A stretch of 26,931 nucleotides of DNA from UBA8437 sp003445035 (GTDB lineage Bacteria > Planctomycetota > Planctomycetia > Planctomycetales > Planctomycetaceae). The stretch is from the NCBI GenBank assembly GCA_937901285.1, contig CALCHI010000233.1, positions 1 through 26,931 of the forward strand. Reading direction: 5' to 3'. How positions within the stretch are numbered: the first letter of the stretch is position 1; each line of letters opens with the position of its first letter. This document shows, one piece after another, positions 1 to 8,235 of the stretch. Position numbers and translations under genes: made by a program. The notes beneath the pieces were generated by a model. It saw only the letters and a list, made by a program, of their open reading frames with translations. It was not told where the DNA came from and searched no databases.

Positions 1-235
1 AGAACATCAGCAGCACGCCGGTGATCGTTTCGACCAGGAACAGGAAGAACGTGATGCCGCCCATGCACCAGGTGTAGGAGAGCGCAATGCCCTGCTGTTT
101 GACCGAGACCGGGTGCAGGTGCAGGAAGAAGTTGGTCAGCATCACCACCACCCGGTTGCGGCGATCGTAGGGCGCCGGGTGACGGAAGATGCTCTTCCAG
201 ATCTGCGATCCGCGAATGTAGTCGCCGACAGACAT
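1..235 (-). CDS. Cytochrome b, N-terminal part (bc-type complex), cut by the window edge
   Basis: Only the first 78 codons are in the window; the gene continues to the left. The protein opens MSVGDYIRGSQIWKS and continues into FFLHLHPV and then TWCMGGITFFLFLVETITG, which looks like the amphipathic N-terminus and start of the first membrane helix of the cytochrome b/b6 family. That subunit binds the b hemes and oxidises quinol in the inner membrane. It lies 73 bases downstream of the Rieske gene on the same strand, which fits a bc-complex operon. No strong Shine-Dalgarno precedes the ATG at 235; it was chosen as the first ATG that keeps the family-like start. The heme-ligating histidines lie outside the window. 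The family is fairly certain; whether the protein is a split b6 or a full cytochrome b cannot be told. Confidence 0.8.
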   Translation of the reverse strand, partial: MSVGDYIRGSQIWKSIFRHPAPYDRRNRVVVMLTNFFLHLHPVSVKQQGIALSYTWCMGGITFFLFLVETITGVLLMF

Positions 236-308
236 CGAGTTGGTGGGCTCCGGGTGTCCGGTCCATCGACCGGTTCAGGTTGCTGTGTTCTGTCTGTTGA
301 TGTGTGGG

Positions 309-1487
309 TCAGGAACTGACGAAGGAGGTACCATCTTCCCACTGACCGAGTTCTTCCTGAAACTTCTTGCTCTTGTCGACCTCAAGCATCCCGTCAGGTG
401 CGAGTTGCAGCCCGTGCCGTTCCAGCGGTCTCGGGGCCGGTCCCTCGAAATTGACTCCCGACTTGTAGAATCCCGAGCCGTGGCAGGGGCACTTGAATTT
501 CTGTTCGCCTTCGAGCCAGTTGGGGGTGCAGCCGAGGTGCGTGCAGACCGTCGAGATGGCGACGATCTGATCCTGGCCGTTGTACATGGTCGATCGGACG
601 ATCCAGATACTCCGCTCGGCCTTGAACTTGGTCGAGACCGACTCGGGGGGATAATCGCTGGGCGGCCCGATCTTGAAGGTCATCGGCGGTTCGACCAGCG
701 TGTTGGGGAACATGAACCGGGCCAGTCCCAGGACCATGGCACCGCAGGCGGCCGTCAACGCGGTCCAGGCCATGGCGAACGGCGTGGCGATCAGTTGTGT
801 CGGAGCCAGCATCAGGGCGACCAGCACGCTTCGTCGTCCGGGTGTCGGCGGGGCCACCGGCGCCTCGGGAGCCGCCGGCCGGACCGGCATCGGTTTCTCC
901 GAGGTGGTCTCGGAGACCGGTCCCGCCGCCTGTCCGGCCCCATCGGTTTGTCTCAGTTGCTGGAGCATCTCCTGGACGCTCGGCCGGGATCCGTCGCCCG
1001 CACTCGCTGGACTCTCGCTGGACGGCTCGTCGTCCTCGGCAGCCGCCTCTTTGGCCGGAGGAGCGTCGGCCACCGGAGTTTCTGCCGTTCCACTACTGTC
1101 CTGGGCCCGGGCCATTGCCAGGATGTCGGAGGCTCCCGAGGGCTTGGCAGCGGGAGCCGCCGGCTTGGCAGGCTTGGCCTCTGGCGTCTCCTCTGGAGTT
1201 TCGGCCTCTTCGGCCGCCGGAGTTTCTGATGCCCCGCCGCTGTCCTGTGACCGGGCCATCGCCAGGATGTCGGAAACTCCCGAGGGCTTGGCAGCGGGAG
1301 CCGCCGGCTTGGAGGGCTTGGCCTCCGGAGTCTCCTCTGGAGTTTCGGCCGCAGCCTCGGCCTCTTCAGCAGCGGGCGCAGCCTCAGCGTCGGCCGGCTC
1401 GGATGTGTCCGCCGGTCCACCCGAGTCACCGTCCTGTGACCGGGCCATCGCCAGGATTTCTTCGATCGAAGGTCTGTCGTCCGCCAT
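309..1487 (-). CDS. Rieske 2Fe-2S protein with long repetitive N-terminus
   Basis: This 392-residue protein is the iron-sulfur subunit that passes electrons from quinol to cytochrome c in a bc-type complex. The C-terminal third holds both Rieske boxes: CTHLGC (Cys315, His317, Cys320) and CPCHG (Cys333, Cys335, His336), so the cluster ligands and disulfide cysteines are present. A hydrophobic segment lies at about 221-256. The first 215 residues are unusual: low-complexity Ala/Pro/Glu sequence with three copies of an ILAMARSQD-like motif (about 11-19, 74-82, 122-130) and a weak fourth, SVQEMLQQLRQTD (170-182). The ATG at 1487 is chosen over upstream in-frame starts because GGAAG precedes it by about 8 bases and the sequence upstream looks non-coding. 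The cytochrome b gene follows. The extension is absent from ordinary Rieske proteins of about 180-200 residues. Confidence 0.9.
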   Translation of the reverse strand: MADDRPSIEEILAMARSQDGDSGGPADTSEPADAEAAPAAEEAEAAAETPEETPEAKPSKPAAPAAKPSGVSDILAMARSQDSGGASETPAAEEAETPEETPEAKPAKPAAPAAKPSGASDILAMARAQDSSGTAETPVADAPPAKEAAAEDDEPSSESPASAGDGSRPSVQEMLQQLRQTDGAGQAAGPVSETTSEKPMPVRPAAPEAPVAPPTPGRRSVLVALMLAPTQLIATPFAMAWTALTAACGAMVLGLARFMFPNTLVEPPMTFKIGPPSDYPPESVSTKFKAERSIWIVRSTMYNGQDQIVAISTVCTHLGCTPNWLEGEQKFKCPCHGSGFYKSGVNFEGPAPRPLERHGLQLAPDGMLEVDKSKKFQEELGQWEDGTSFVSS

Positions 1488-1505
1488 CTTCAGCTTCCAG
1501 TAGCA

Positions 1506-1526
1506 GTGGTCCGTGGGGCGGACCAC
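1506..1526 (-). promoter_or_regulatory. Perfect 8-bp inverted repeat in the Rieske gene leader
   Basis: GTGGTCCG and CGGACCAC flank a five-base spacer. In the Rieske mRNA this would be a perfect 8-bp hairpin ending 18 bases before the start codon, just upstream of the GGAAG ribosome-binding site. It could be a translation-control hairpin or a protein-binding operator. The pairing is seen directly; a function is not shown. Confidence 0.35.
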
Positions 1527-1780
1527 CCGCTGCGCAACGCCCGGCAATCGACCGCGCCAAGTGGCGATTCCCCAACGTTCCGAAGCAATTCTGTCACGTC
1601 GACCAGATCCCGACAACCTCGCCTGTCCAACCTGTCTCACGATTCCCGAAGTTGGGGATTTCGATTGGAGGTCGTTCGAGAGGAGAGGCCAATAGGGAAT
1701 TCCGCGACGAGTGAGTATTCTTGAGTTATGGCGTTCGAATCGCAACCAAGCAAGACCGGGAAACAGGGGCGATTGGGTTG
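1527..1780. other. Divergent intergenic region between the Rieske and cyclase-like genes
   Basis: Together with the hairpin at 1506-1526, this region of nearly 300 bases separates two divergent genes and should hold both promoters. No convincing pair of -35/-10 boxes was found on either strand, and no tRNA or other RNA gene was recognised. An in-frame TTG at 1721 would extend the plus-strand gene by 20 codons, but the added peptide looks like intergenic sequence. Confidence 0.4.
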
Positions 1781-2824
1781 ATGGCGAATGAGTCGATCGG
1801 GTCAGGTGAGTGGGAGGAACGGGTCGTGAGGCTCGAGTCACTGGTGCGCCGCGATCCGGCCGCACGTGGTTTGATCTCCTCGGAAGCCGAACGTGGCGTG
1901 TTGTGCGAGGGTCATCTGTCGGGTGCGGCATTGAGCCTGTCGGCCAGTCGCGGCCCGGCGGCGATCCTGACCGGGTTTTTTATTCCCCATGGGGAGCCTC
2001 CGGCGGCCGAGACGGATGGCCCTCCCGGGGCCGTCACCCTGGCCCGGGTCCTGCAGGGACTGGGCCGCGAGGTGGTGCTGGTGACCGACGAACCGTGCGC
2101 GGGGGGGTTGCGGGCCACTGCCGACGCGGGCGGACTGGGAGACCTGGAACTGGCGGTCGCTCCCCTGGCCGATGCCCAATCCTGGTGCCTGGATTTCCTG
2201 TCCCGCCGACGCGATGCGGGTGGGCTGGATCACCTGGTCGCCATCGAGCGGGTCGGTCCCAGCCACGGTCTCGATTCGATGGTGGCCCAGTCCCGCGAGG
2301 GCGAACCGCCGGCAACGGACTTTGGCCGACTCGTGCCCGAGCCATCGTGGGGATGTTGCCACAACATGCGGGCCCGGGTGATCGACGAATGGACCGCCGA
2401 TGTGTCGTCGCTGTTTGACCGGTTGCACGAGTTCTGTGGCGAGGCCGTGACGGTGGGGATCGGTGACGGGGGGAACGAGATCGGAATGGGGGCGGTGCCG
2501 TGGGAGGAACTGGTCGCGCGATTGCCGGGTGAGCACTCGGCGCTGATCCCCTGCCGGATCGCCACCGACTGGAACCTGCTGGCGGGGATCAGCAACTGGG
2601 GCGGGTGGGCGTTGGCGGCCGCGGTGGCCCTGGCGGCCGGAAGGATCGAATTGATCGAGCCGATGACCGTCGAGTGGCAACACGAACTGGTCTCCCGGAT
2701 GGTGGCCGACGGTCCCGGTGTCGACGGTCCTTCGGGGCGTGCGGTTGTCGGCGTCGATGGCCTGTCGATCGACGATTACCTGGTGCCGTGGCGGGCAATT
2801 CGCGGTGAACTGGGACTGGAGTGA
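1781..2824 (+). CDS. D-glutamate cyclase-like protein (DUF4392 family)
   Basis: About 347 residues. The family hallmark GDGGNEIGMG is present, with PSWGCCHNMRARVI before it and CRIATDWNLLAGISNWGG after it. This domain is the C-terminal part of mitochondrial D-glutamate cyclase (DGLUCY), which converts D-glutamate to 5-oxo-D-proline; in bacteria it occurs alone, as here. Family membership comes from motif recognition, and the substrate is inferred. No signal peptide is seen, so it should be cytoplasmic. The start is uncertain: ATG 1781 is used, but GTG 1826 has a much better GGGAGG site six bases upstream and would give 332 residues. The esterase gene follows 59 bases after the stop and may be co-transcribed. 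Confidence 0.7.
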   Translation: MANESIGSGEWEERVVRLESLVRRDPAARGLISSEAERGVLCEGHLSGAALSLSASRGPAAILTGFFIPHGEPPAAETDGPPGAVTLARVLQGLGREVVLVTDEPCAGGLRATADAGGLGDLELAVAPLADAQSWCLDFLSRRRDAGGLDHLVAIERVGPSHGLDSMVAQSREGEPPATDFGRLVPEPSWGCCHNMRARVIDEWTADVSSLFDRLHEFCGEAVTVGIGDGGNEIGMGAVPWEELVARLPGEHSALIPCRIATDWNLLAGISNWGGWALAAAVALAAGRIELIEPMTVEWQHELVSRMVADGPGVDGPSGRAVVGVDGLSIDDYLVPWRAIRGELGLE

Positions 2825-2883
2825 CCTCCGGCGGAGTGATGCGGCTGTTAGGATCCCGACAGGTCACACAGGAGTTGTATGCG

Positions 2884-3750
2884 ATGTGCTGTCCACCACC
2901 GCGGCTGTTGCTGAGGCTGATGGTCCTTGCAGCGGCGTTCCCGGCCGTACTGTTTGCTGGTGAGCCCGAAAAGGCACCCGCGAAGAAACCCGCCTCCAGG
3001 CGGGTTTCACCCACCCGCCGAATCCAGAAGTTGAGCTACGACTTCAAGGCGGCTGGCAAGAAGATGGAATACGGCCTGTTTGTCCCGTCGACGTACGAGG
3101 ACGAGGCGAACAAGGAGAAGAAATTTCCCCTGGTCGTCGCGTTGCACGGGCTGGGCAGCAACCCGCAGCAGATTCTCCGTTACCGTGGCCTGGTGCAGCT
3201 GGCCGAGAAGTACGGTTACATCGTCGTTGCCCCGATGGGATACAACTCCAAGGGCTGGTATGGCGTTTTTGGTCAGCGGTCGCGGTTCTCGCGACCGTCG
3301 AACCTGGGCGAGTTGAGCGAGAAGGACGTGATGAACGTCCTGAAGCTGACCGAAAAGGCTTACCGGGTGAATCCGAAACGGATCTACCTGATGGGCCATT
3401 CGATGGGCGGTGGCGGAACGTTGCACCTGGGAATGAAGTATCCGAAACAATGGGCCGGGCTGGCCCCGATCGCTCCGGCTATCTTCAGTTCGACCCGTGG
3501 GCTGGAGAAAATCCGTGACATGCCGGTGATCGTCGTTCAGGGAGCCCGGGACACGCTCGTCCGCGCCTCGAGGACCCGCCGATGGGTCAGGAAGATGAAG
3601 GACCTGAAGATGACGCACAAGTACGTCGAGTACAAAAACGGGGGTCACATGTCTCCGGCCTACGACGGCTTGCCGGCGATCTTCGAATTCTTCAACAAGC
3701 ACATCGAGCGTGGCAAGCCTAAGGCTCCCGCACCAACAGGTGACGGTTGA
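2884..3750 (+). CDS. Exported alpha/beta hydrolase (esterase/phospholipase-like)
   Basis: A 288-residue protein with a signal peptide (hydrophobic core LLLRLMVLAAAFPAVLFA, likely cleavage near VLFA-GE) followed by a Lys/Pro-rich linker. The mature part has the alpha/beta-hydrolase order: HGLGSNP oxyanion region, GHSMGGGG nucleophile elbow, an Asp in GARDTLV and a His in NGGHM, which together make a full catalytic triad. It resembles the polyhydroxybutyrate depolymerase/feruloyl esterase-like group; the substrate cannot be told. The ATG at 2884 is chosen because AGGAG at 2870-2874 precedes it at good spacing and the signal peptide begins there. Its 3' end overlaps the end of the convergent FG-GAP gene by 32 bases. 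Confidence 0.85.
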   Translation: MCCPPPRLLLRLMVLAAAFPAVLFAGEPEKAPAKKPASRRVSPTRRIQKLSYDFKAAGKKMEYGLFVPSTYEDEANKEKKFPLVVALHGLGSNPQQILRYRGLVQLAEKYGYIVVAPMGYNSKGWYGVFGQRSRFSRPSNLGELSEKDVMNVLKLTEKAYRVNPKRIYLMGHSMGGGGTLHLGMKYPKQWAGLAPIAPAIFSSTRGLEKIRDMPVIVVQGARDTLVRASRTRRWVRKMKDLKMTHKYVEYKNGGHMSPAYDGLPAIFEFFNKHIERGKPKAPAPTGDG

Positions 3751-6100
3751 TCTCGACATCGGTCATCTCGGTCACCTTCCCCGACGGCCAGCGAATTGTC
3801 AGCCGGTCGATCGTCTTGGCCTGGCCCAGCCCCAGCGTCACTCGTGCAGGAGCCTGCGAGAGGAAGTTGATGACCGGGTAGAGTTCCCGGCGGACGACTC
3901 GGTCGCCGAGGTGAGCGATCACGCGTGCTCCGATTCCCTGTCGGTTGCTTGTCGTGCCCACCAGCGACACGGTCAGCCAACCGGCGTCGGGGAAGTGGTT
4001 CCGGTAGATCCTCAGCGGTCCACCGCCGGCCTGCCGGACGAACAACTCGGGCCGCCCGTCGCCGGTGACATCGCACCCGACTGCGCTACGGCCGTCGCCG
4101 TCGCTGTCGGCCGCCGAAGCGTGTCCGATGTTGGCGAACCGGTTGTCCCCGAGATTCAGGAAGACGCCGTTGCGTTCGTAGGCCGAGAGGTTTTCTCGCC
4201 GGGTGGCGAAATCCCACGGGTTGGGCACCCAGAACTCTCCGCTCCTGCGGTCCACCTCCCGCAGTGCCGGCGTCACCGCATGGCAGTCGAACGGCTGTGA
4301 CACGACAGCCAGCCAGACACAGCGTCATCCGTCGGGCCGCTTCCTGGTGACGCTCTGGAAACCACACGGGGCGTAGAGATCGAGTCGTCCGTCGTTGTCG
4401 AGATCGACGTAGGCGGGTCCGTAGGCCCATCCCACGTCGGCGACACCCGCCGCGCGGCCGATCCGCTGGAATCCTTTGCCGCCGGTGTTCCGGTACAGGT
4501 CGCTTCCGGCGACGAAGTCGCGGAGTTGGCTGTCGACATCGGGAGCGTAGACGTCGGGGGGCAGGTTGGCGACGACCCGTTCTCCGGCCTTCGAATACAT
4601 GTTGGCCAGGTAGGGATCCGCGTAACCGTCGTTGTCGATGTCTCCGACGGTCAGTCCCATCGAGAATCCGCCGTAAATCTCCGGCAAGGGGGCGGGCTCG
4701 AATGACCCGTCACCCCGACCCAGCCAGAAGTCGTTCTTGCCGAACTCGCAGGCGGTCATCAGGTCGGGGTGGCCGTCGTTGTTGGCATCGAAGAAGACCG
4801 CCGCAAAGGTGCTGGTTCCGCGACCCGCGGTGCCGCTGGATGCGGTGATGTCGGCGAACCGCAATTCGCCGTCGTTGTGCCACAGCTGGTTGCGGTTGGT
4901 GTTGTTCTTGCCGATCCACTTCTGCCCGGCGGTTCGTTCGCCGATGCCGACGACGTAGAGATCGAGCCGTCCGTCGAGATCGACATCCGCCACGGCGTAG
5001 CCGACGGCGTCTTCGAGTTCGAGGCCGGTGTCGAGGCTGGGCAGGCGAGTGAACAGGCGGCTGGAATTGCCGCCCGCTTCGGCGGGATCGTTGCGGTAGA
5101 AGCGTCGGCCGAGCACCAGGTCGGGGTCGCCGTCGTTGTCGAAGTCGCCCCAGGCGGCCGGCAACTCGTTGAACGACTTCGGCAATCCCACCAGGTCGGT
5201 CACTTCCCGGAACTGTCCCCTGCCGGTTCCGCGGTAGAGGACCGGTCCCGAGATGTCGGTGACCAGGCAGTCGACGTGCCGGTCGCCGTCGTAATCGGCC
5301 AGGTAGATGCCCCCGGTCAGGGCGGGCGTTTGCGGGCCGCTGACGTCCCGCCAGTTGTCGTGCAGTCGTGCCACGTCGATGCCGGTCTCGTCGGTCATTT
5401 CCTCCATCAGCGGCCGGGAGCTCTCGGTGATGTCAGCCCGATCGACCACCAGTTCGAGAAACCAGTCGTCGCGTTCGGGCAGTTGATCGTCGAGCGAACC
5501 AAGTCGGCAGGACAGTTCGAAGGTGCTCGACCGGGGTCGCCCCTCGGGCGCCTGGCCGGTGATGTTCAGCTGCAGGGTGCCGTTCCAGGGACCGTCCAGG
5601 CGGCCGGCGGTTTCCGGCTGCATCCGCTTGACCTTCAGCCTCACCGCATCGATCGAGGCAAACCGGTGCCGCTGGTCTCGCAACCACGACACCAGTTGCT
5701 CCCCGTCGACGACGTCCGCGGGTTTCTGCTCGATCCGTTGCCAGGTGGTCACCGTCACCGCGCCGTGCTGCCGTGAGGCGATTCGGTCGATCCCAGGTGG
5801 GACCCAGGCTCCTGCGATCTTGGCGAAAGCGGCGGAAAGCTCGTCGGCATCATCAGCGGCGATCGCCCCGGCCAGCTTCGGCAGGCAGAGGTCTCCCAGC
5901 ACGAACCCCCCGAGGTGTTCGACGTCCTGCAGGTAACGGGCCTGCTTTTCGGTCAGGCCCGGGTCACGGTGTTTGACGCGGCCGAAGGCGAGCATCAACA
6001 CCAGCACCCCGATGACCACGACGGGGATCACGACGGGGACGGCCCGCCGTGACGAAGTGGGTGGAGATCCGGATGCGGGGGAGGTCTGTGGGGAACTCAT
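3719..6100 (-). CDS. FG-GAP/VCBS protein with ASPIC/UnbV end and one in-frame TGA (candidate selenoprotein)
   Basis: Reading through the TGA at 4327-4325 gives 793 residues. An N-terminal membrane anchor (about 20-40) is followed by a long uncharacterised region, then FG-GAP/VCBS repeats from about residue 260 with six calcium-binding-like motifs such as DFDNDGDPD, DVDLDGRLD and DIDNDGYAD. The TGA is codon 592 in the context RKRPDG-U-R-C-V-W. After it the same frame stays open for 201 codons, with two degenerate DxDGDG motifs and a complete ASPIC/UnbV domain (about 705-785, WLTVSLVGTTSNRQGIGARV). A hairpin resembling a SECIS element lies just downstream. The product should be exported and anchored, probably a beta-propeller; its function is unknown. 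If the TGA is not recoded, the product ends at 591 residues without ASPIC, or the gene is freshly broken. It follows the ABC exporter gene by 48 bases. Confidence 0.7.
4288..4315 (-). promoter_or_regulatory. SECIS-like hairpin downstream of the in-frame TGA
   Basis: In the mRNA, GGCUGU (4310-4305) pairs perfectly with ACAGCC (4298-4293) around a six-base loop, CGUGUC. A weaker lower stem continues from 4315 to 4288 through U-G, G-C and G-U pairs after a C/U mismatch. The loop begins 20 bases after the TGA and has G as its second base followed by U. Known bacterial SECIS elements have a small apical loop with an early G at a similar distance. The pairing is read directly; SelB binding is inferred. 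Confidence 0.45.
4325..4327 (-). other. In-frame TGA, candidate selenocysteine codon
   Basis: This single TGA separates two halves of one FG-GAP/ASPIC gene that share the same frame, with no insertion or deletion. The codons after it are CGC TGT GTC TGG, so the recoded peptide would contain a U-x-C pair resembling redox motifs. Selenocysteine insertion also requires SelB, tRNA-Sec, SelA and SelD, none of which is encoded in this window. Confidence 0.5.
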
Positions 6101-6148
6101 GGGCGTCGGTCCACTGTACCGCGCCGACGAGGAGGGTGGGGAGGTGGC

Positions 6149-8137
6149 TTAGGCGGCGTCGGTGTTGACGTGGATGCGGGCGTAGTACGCCTGCCGGTAG
6201 ATCGGGCACGACTGCAGCAGGTCCTCGTGGCGGCCGGTGGCGATGATGCGGCCGTTGTCCATCACCGCCACGCGGGTGACCAGTTTGAGCACGCCGGGCG
6301 GCATCGAGTGAGTGATCATCAGCACCGTGCGGTCGCAGACAAATTCTTGCAGCACCTCGTGGATCTTGTCCTCGCTGCTGGCATCGATCGCCGAGGTGGC
6401 CTCGTCGAGAATCAGGATGGCCGGGTCGCGGAGGATCGCCCTGGCCAGGGTGACCCTCTGTCGCTGACCACCGGAGAGTCGTCCACCTCGTTCTCCGACG
6501 AGGGTCTCGAATCCGTCGGGGAACTGTTCCACGAATTCGGTCACCAGCGCCTGGCGTGCCGCCGCGTGAACCTCCTCGGGTGTCGCGTCGAGTCGTCCGA
6601 ACTGGATGTTCTCGAAGACGGTATCGTTGAACAGCAGTGGTTCCTGTGTGACGATCCCGATCTGCTTCCGCAACTCGATCGGATTGACCTCGCGGACGTC
6701 GATCCCGTCGATTCTCACGGACCCCTCGGTGGGATCAAACAGCCGGGGCAGCATGTGGACCAGGGTCGTTTTGCCCGAACCGTTGCCCCCCACCAGGGCC
6801 AGCACCTCGCCCGCTTCGACGAGCAGGTTGACTTTCGAGAGGGCCTCGGGGGCCTCGACGACCTGGCCGTCGTAACGGAACGAGACGTTGTGGAACTCGA
6901 TCGAGCGGTGATGTCGTTCGATCTGCTGGGGCAACTCGGGGGCGGTGACCTGCGGGACACGATCGATGAGCTCGAAGATGCGATCGGTGGCGGCGGAGGC
7001 CCGTTTCAGTCGGGAGTAGACGCTGGAGAGTTTCCGGATGGGGTCGATGGTGCCGGCCAGGAACGCGTACAGCAGCGACAGTCTCGCCACGTCCATCACC
7101 TCGGTCGTCAACCGGATGTCCCAGATCTCCCGAGTGCTCCGCAGCACCAGGTACGCGCCGGGCAACAACGCGATGCTGACGGCCGCCAGTCCCAGCAACT
7201 CGGTGGTGGGATTGGTCAGCGAGTCGACCCGCACCACCTGCATCGCCTTGTGGTAGTACTCGCGGTTCTCGTTGCGGAACTTCGTCTTCTGTCGGATGGT
7301 GCCGTTGAAGGCGATGATCACCTTCACGGCATGAAAGGACTCCTCGAGCGTCTCGTAGATCCTCGACATGCTCTCCATCATCCGGTGGCTGGCCGTCTTG
7401 AGCGCCTTGCCGTACCGGTAGAAGACCGCCGCGAAGATCGGGACGAACAAAAGAGACAACAGGGTCAGCTGCCAGTTGACCCAGAAGGCCATCACGACGC
7501 AGGTGATGGCCTTGAGCGGTTCGCGGACCACCTTGCCGCCCATCAGTTTCAGCCCATTGGACATCACGTTGATGTCGTTGGTGAAGCGGGCCATCAGCGG
7601 TGCGGTACCGTCCTGGGACAGCGTCTGGTAGTCCAGCGACAGGCAGTGGTCAAAACAGGCCTCGCGGACGCCCCGCACCGATTTCTCGACCGCGCTGCCG
7701 ATCAGCACGTCCTGGATGAAGATGCCGATCCCCTTCAGCAGCGTGCCGATCATCAGCAGTCCCATCACCAGTGCCATGCTGTCGAAGGCATCACGAGGCA
7801 GATGGGGCAGCAGTTGTTCGCGGGCCCAGTTGAGCCGCCTGAGCTTGCTGGTCTTTTCGGCGATCTTTCCCTGGAGGCGTGCTCGCTCCTTGAGCCTTCT
7901 GGCTGGCAGGCTGTCCAGTTCACTGGTGGTGGCCGCGATCTCGTCGCCGTACCAGTTGGCCTCCTGGTCGGCGTACTGCTGCAGCGACTGGCCCTGCAGC
8001 AGGACCTTGACGACGGGGAAGGCGACCGAGAGGTTCGCGCCCCACAGCAGGGCCACGCCCAGGCCGAAGACGGCGCTGACAATGAACAGCCGTCGGTGTG
8101 GCAGGACGTAGGGCAACAGTCGCGCAAAACTGCCCAC
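6149..8137 (-). CDS. ABC exporter, fused membrane and ATPase domains (MsbA-like)
   Basis: A 662-residue half-transporter: an exporter membrane domain (about residues 15-340) followed by a nucleotide-binding domain. The ATPase part has Walker A GGNGSGKTT (about 450), Q-loop VTQEPLLFNDT, signature LSGGQRQR (about 557), Walker B ILILDEATSAID and H-loop MITHS, so it should be active as a homodimer. It probably exports a lipid or other hydrophobic compound across the inner membrane. The first loop between membrane helices is unusually long and charged (about 50-115, rich in Glu/Arg/Lys, probably coiled coil). The GTG start at 8137 is supported by AGGAG about ten bases upstream. The amidase gene lies 98 bases upstream and the FG-GAP gene 48 bases downstream, all on the same strand. 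Confidence 0.9.
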   Translation of the reverse strand: MGSFARLLPYVLPHRRLFIVSAVFGLGVALLWGANLSVAFPVVKVLLQGQSLQQYADQEANWYGDEIAATTSELDSLPARRLKERARLQGKIAEKTSKLRRLNWAREQLLPHLPRDAFDSMALVMGLLMIGTLLKGIGIFIQDVLIGSAVEKSVRGVREACFDHCLSLDYQTLSQDGTAPLMARFTNDINVMSNGLKLMGGKVVREPLKAITCVVMAFWVNWQLTLLSLLFVPIFAAVFYRYGKALKTASHRMMESMSRIYETLEESFHAVKVIIAFNGTIRQKTKFRNENREYYHKAMQVVRVDSLTNPTTELLGLAAVSIALLPGAYLVLRSTREIWDIRLTTEVMDVARLSLLYAFLAGTIDPIRKLSSVYSRLKRASAATDRIFELIDRVPQVTAPELPQQIERHHRSIEFHNVSFRYDGQVVEAPEALSKVNLLVEAGEVLALVGGNGSGKTTLVHMLPRLFDPTEGSVRIDGIDVREVNPIELRKQIGIVTQEPLLFNDTVFENIQFGRLDATPEEVHAAARQALVTEFVEQFPDGFETLVGERGGRLSGGQRQRVTLARAILRDPAILILDEATSAIDASSEDKIHEVLQEFVCDRTVLMITHSMPPGVLKLVTRVAVMDNGRIIATGRHEDLLQSCPIYRQAYYARIHVNTDAA

Positions 8138-8235
8138 GCCGTGGTCTCTCCTGAAGTCTCTGCCAGCCGGCCGCGGATTCGTCCCTCATGGGAGATCCGA
8201 GCGGGGCGGGATCATCGGGAACAGTGGCCGATGGG

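Noticed and set aside
1488..1931. An N-terminal extension of the Rieske frame by 148 codons
   Set aside because: The added sequence is Arg/Pro-rich without features and overlaps the divergent gene. The ATG at 1487 has a ribosome-binding site and starts the first ILAMARSQD repeat.
4304..4327. A frameshift or a two-gene reading of the FG-GAP gene at 3719-6100
   Set aside because: Both halves are in exactly the same frame, so no indel is needed. A separate second gene would start at a GTG without a ribosome-binding site and would hold only the tail of a propeller plus ASPIC.
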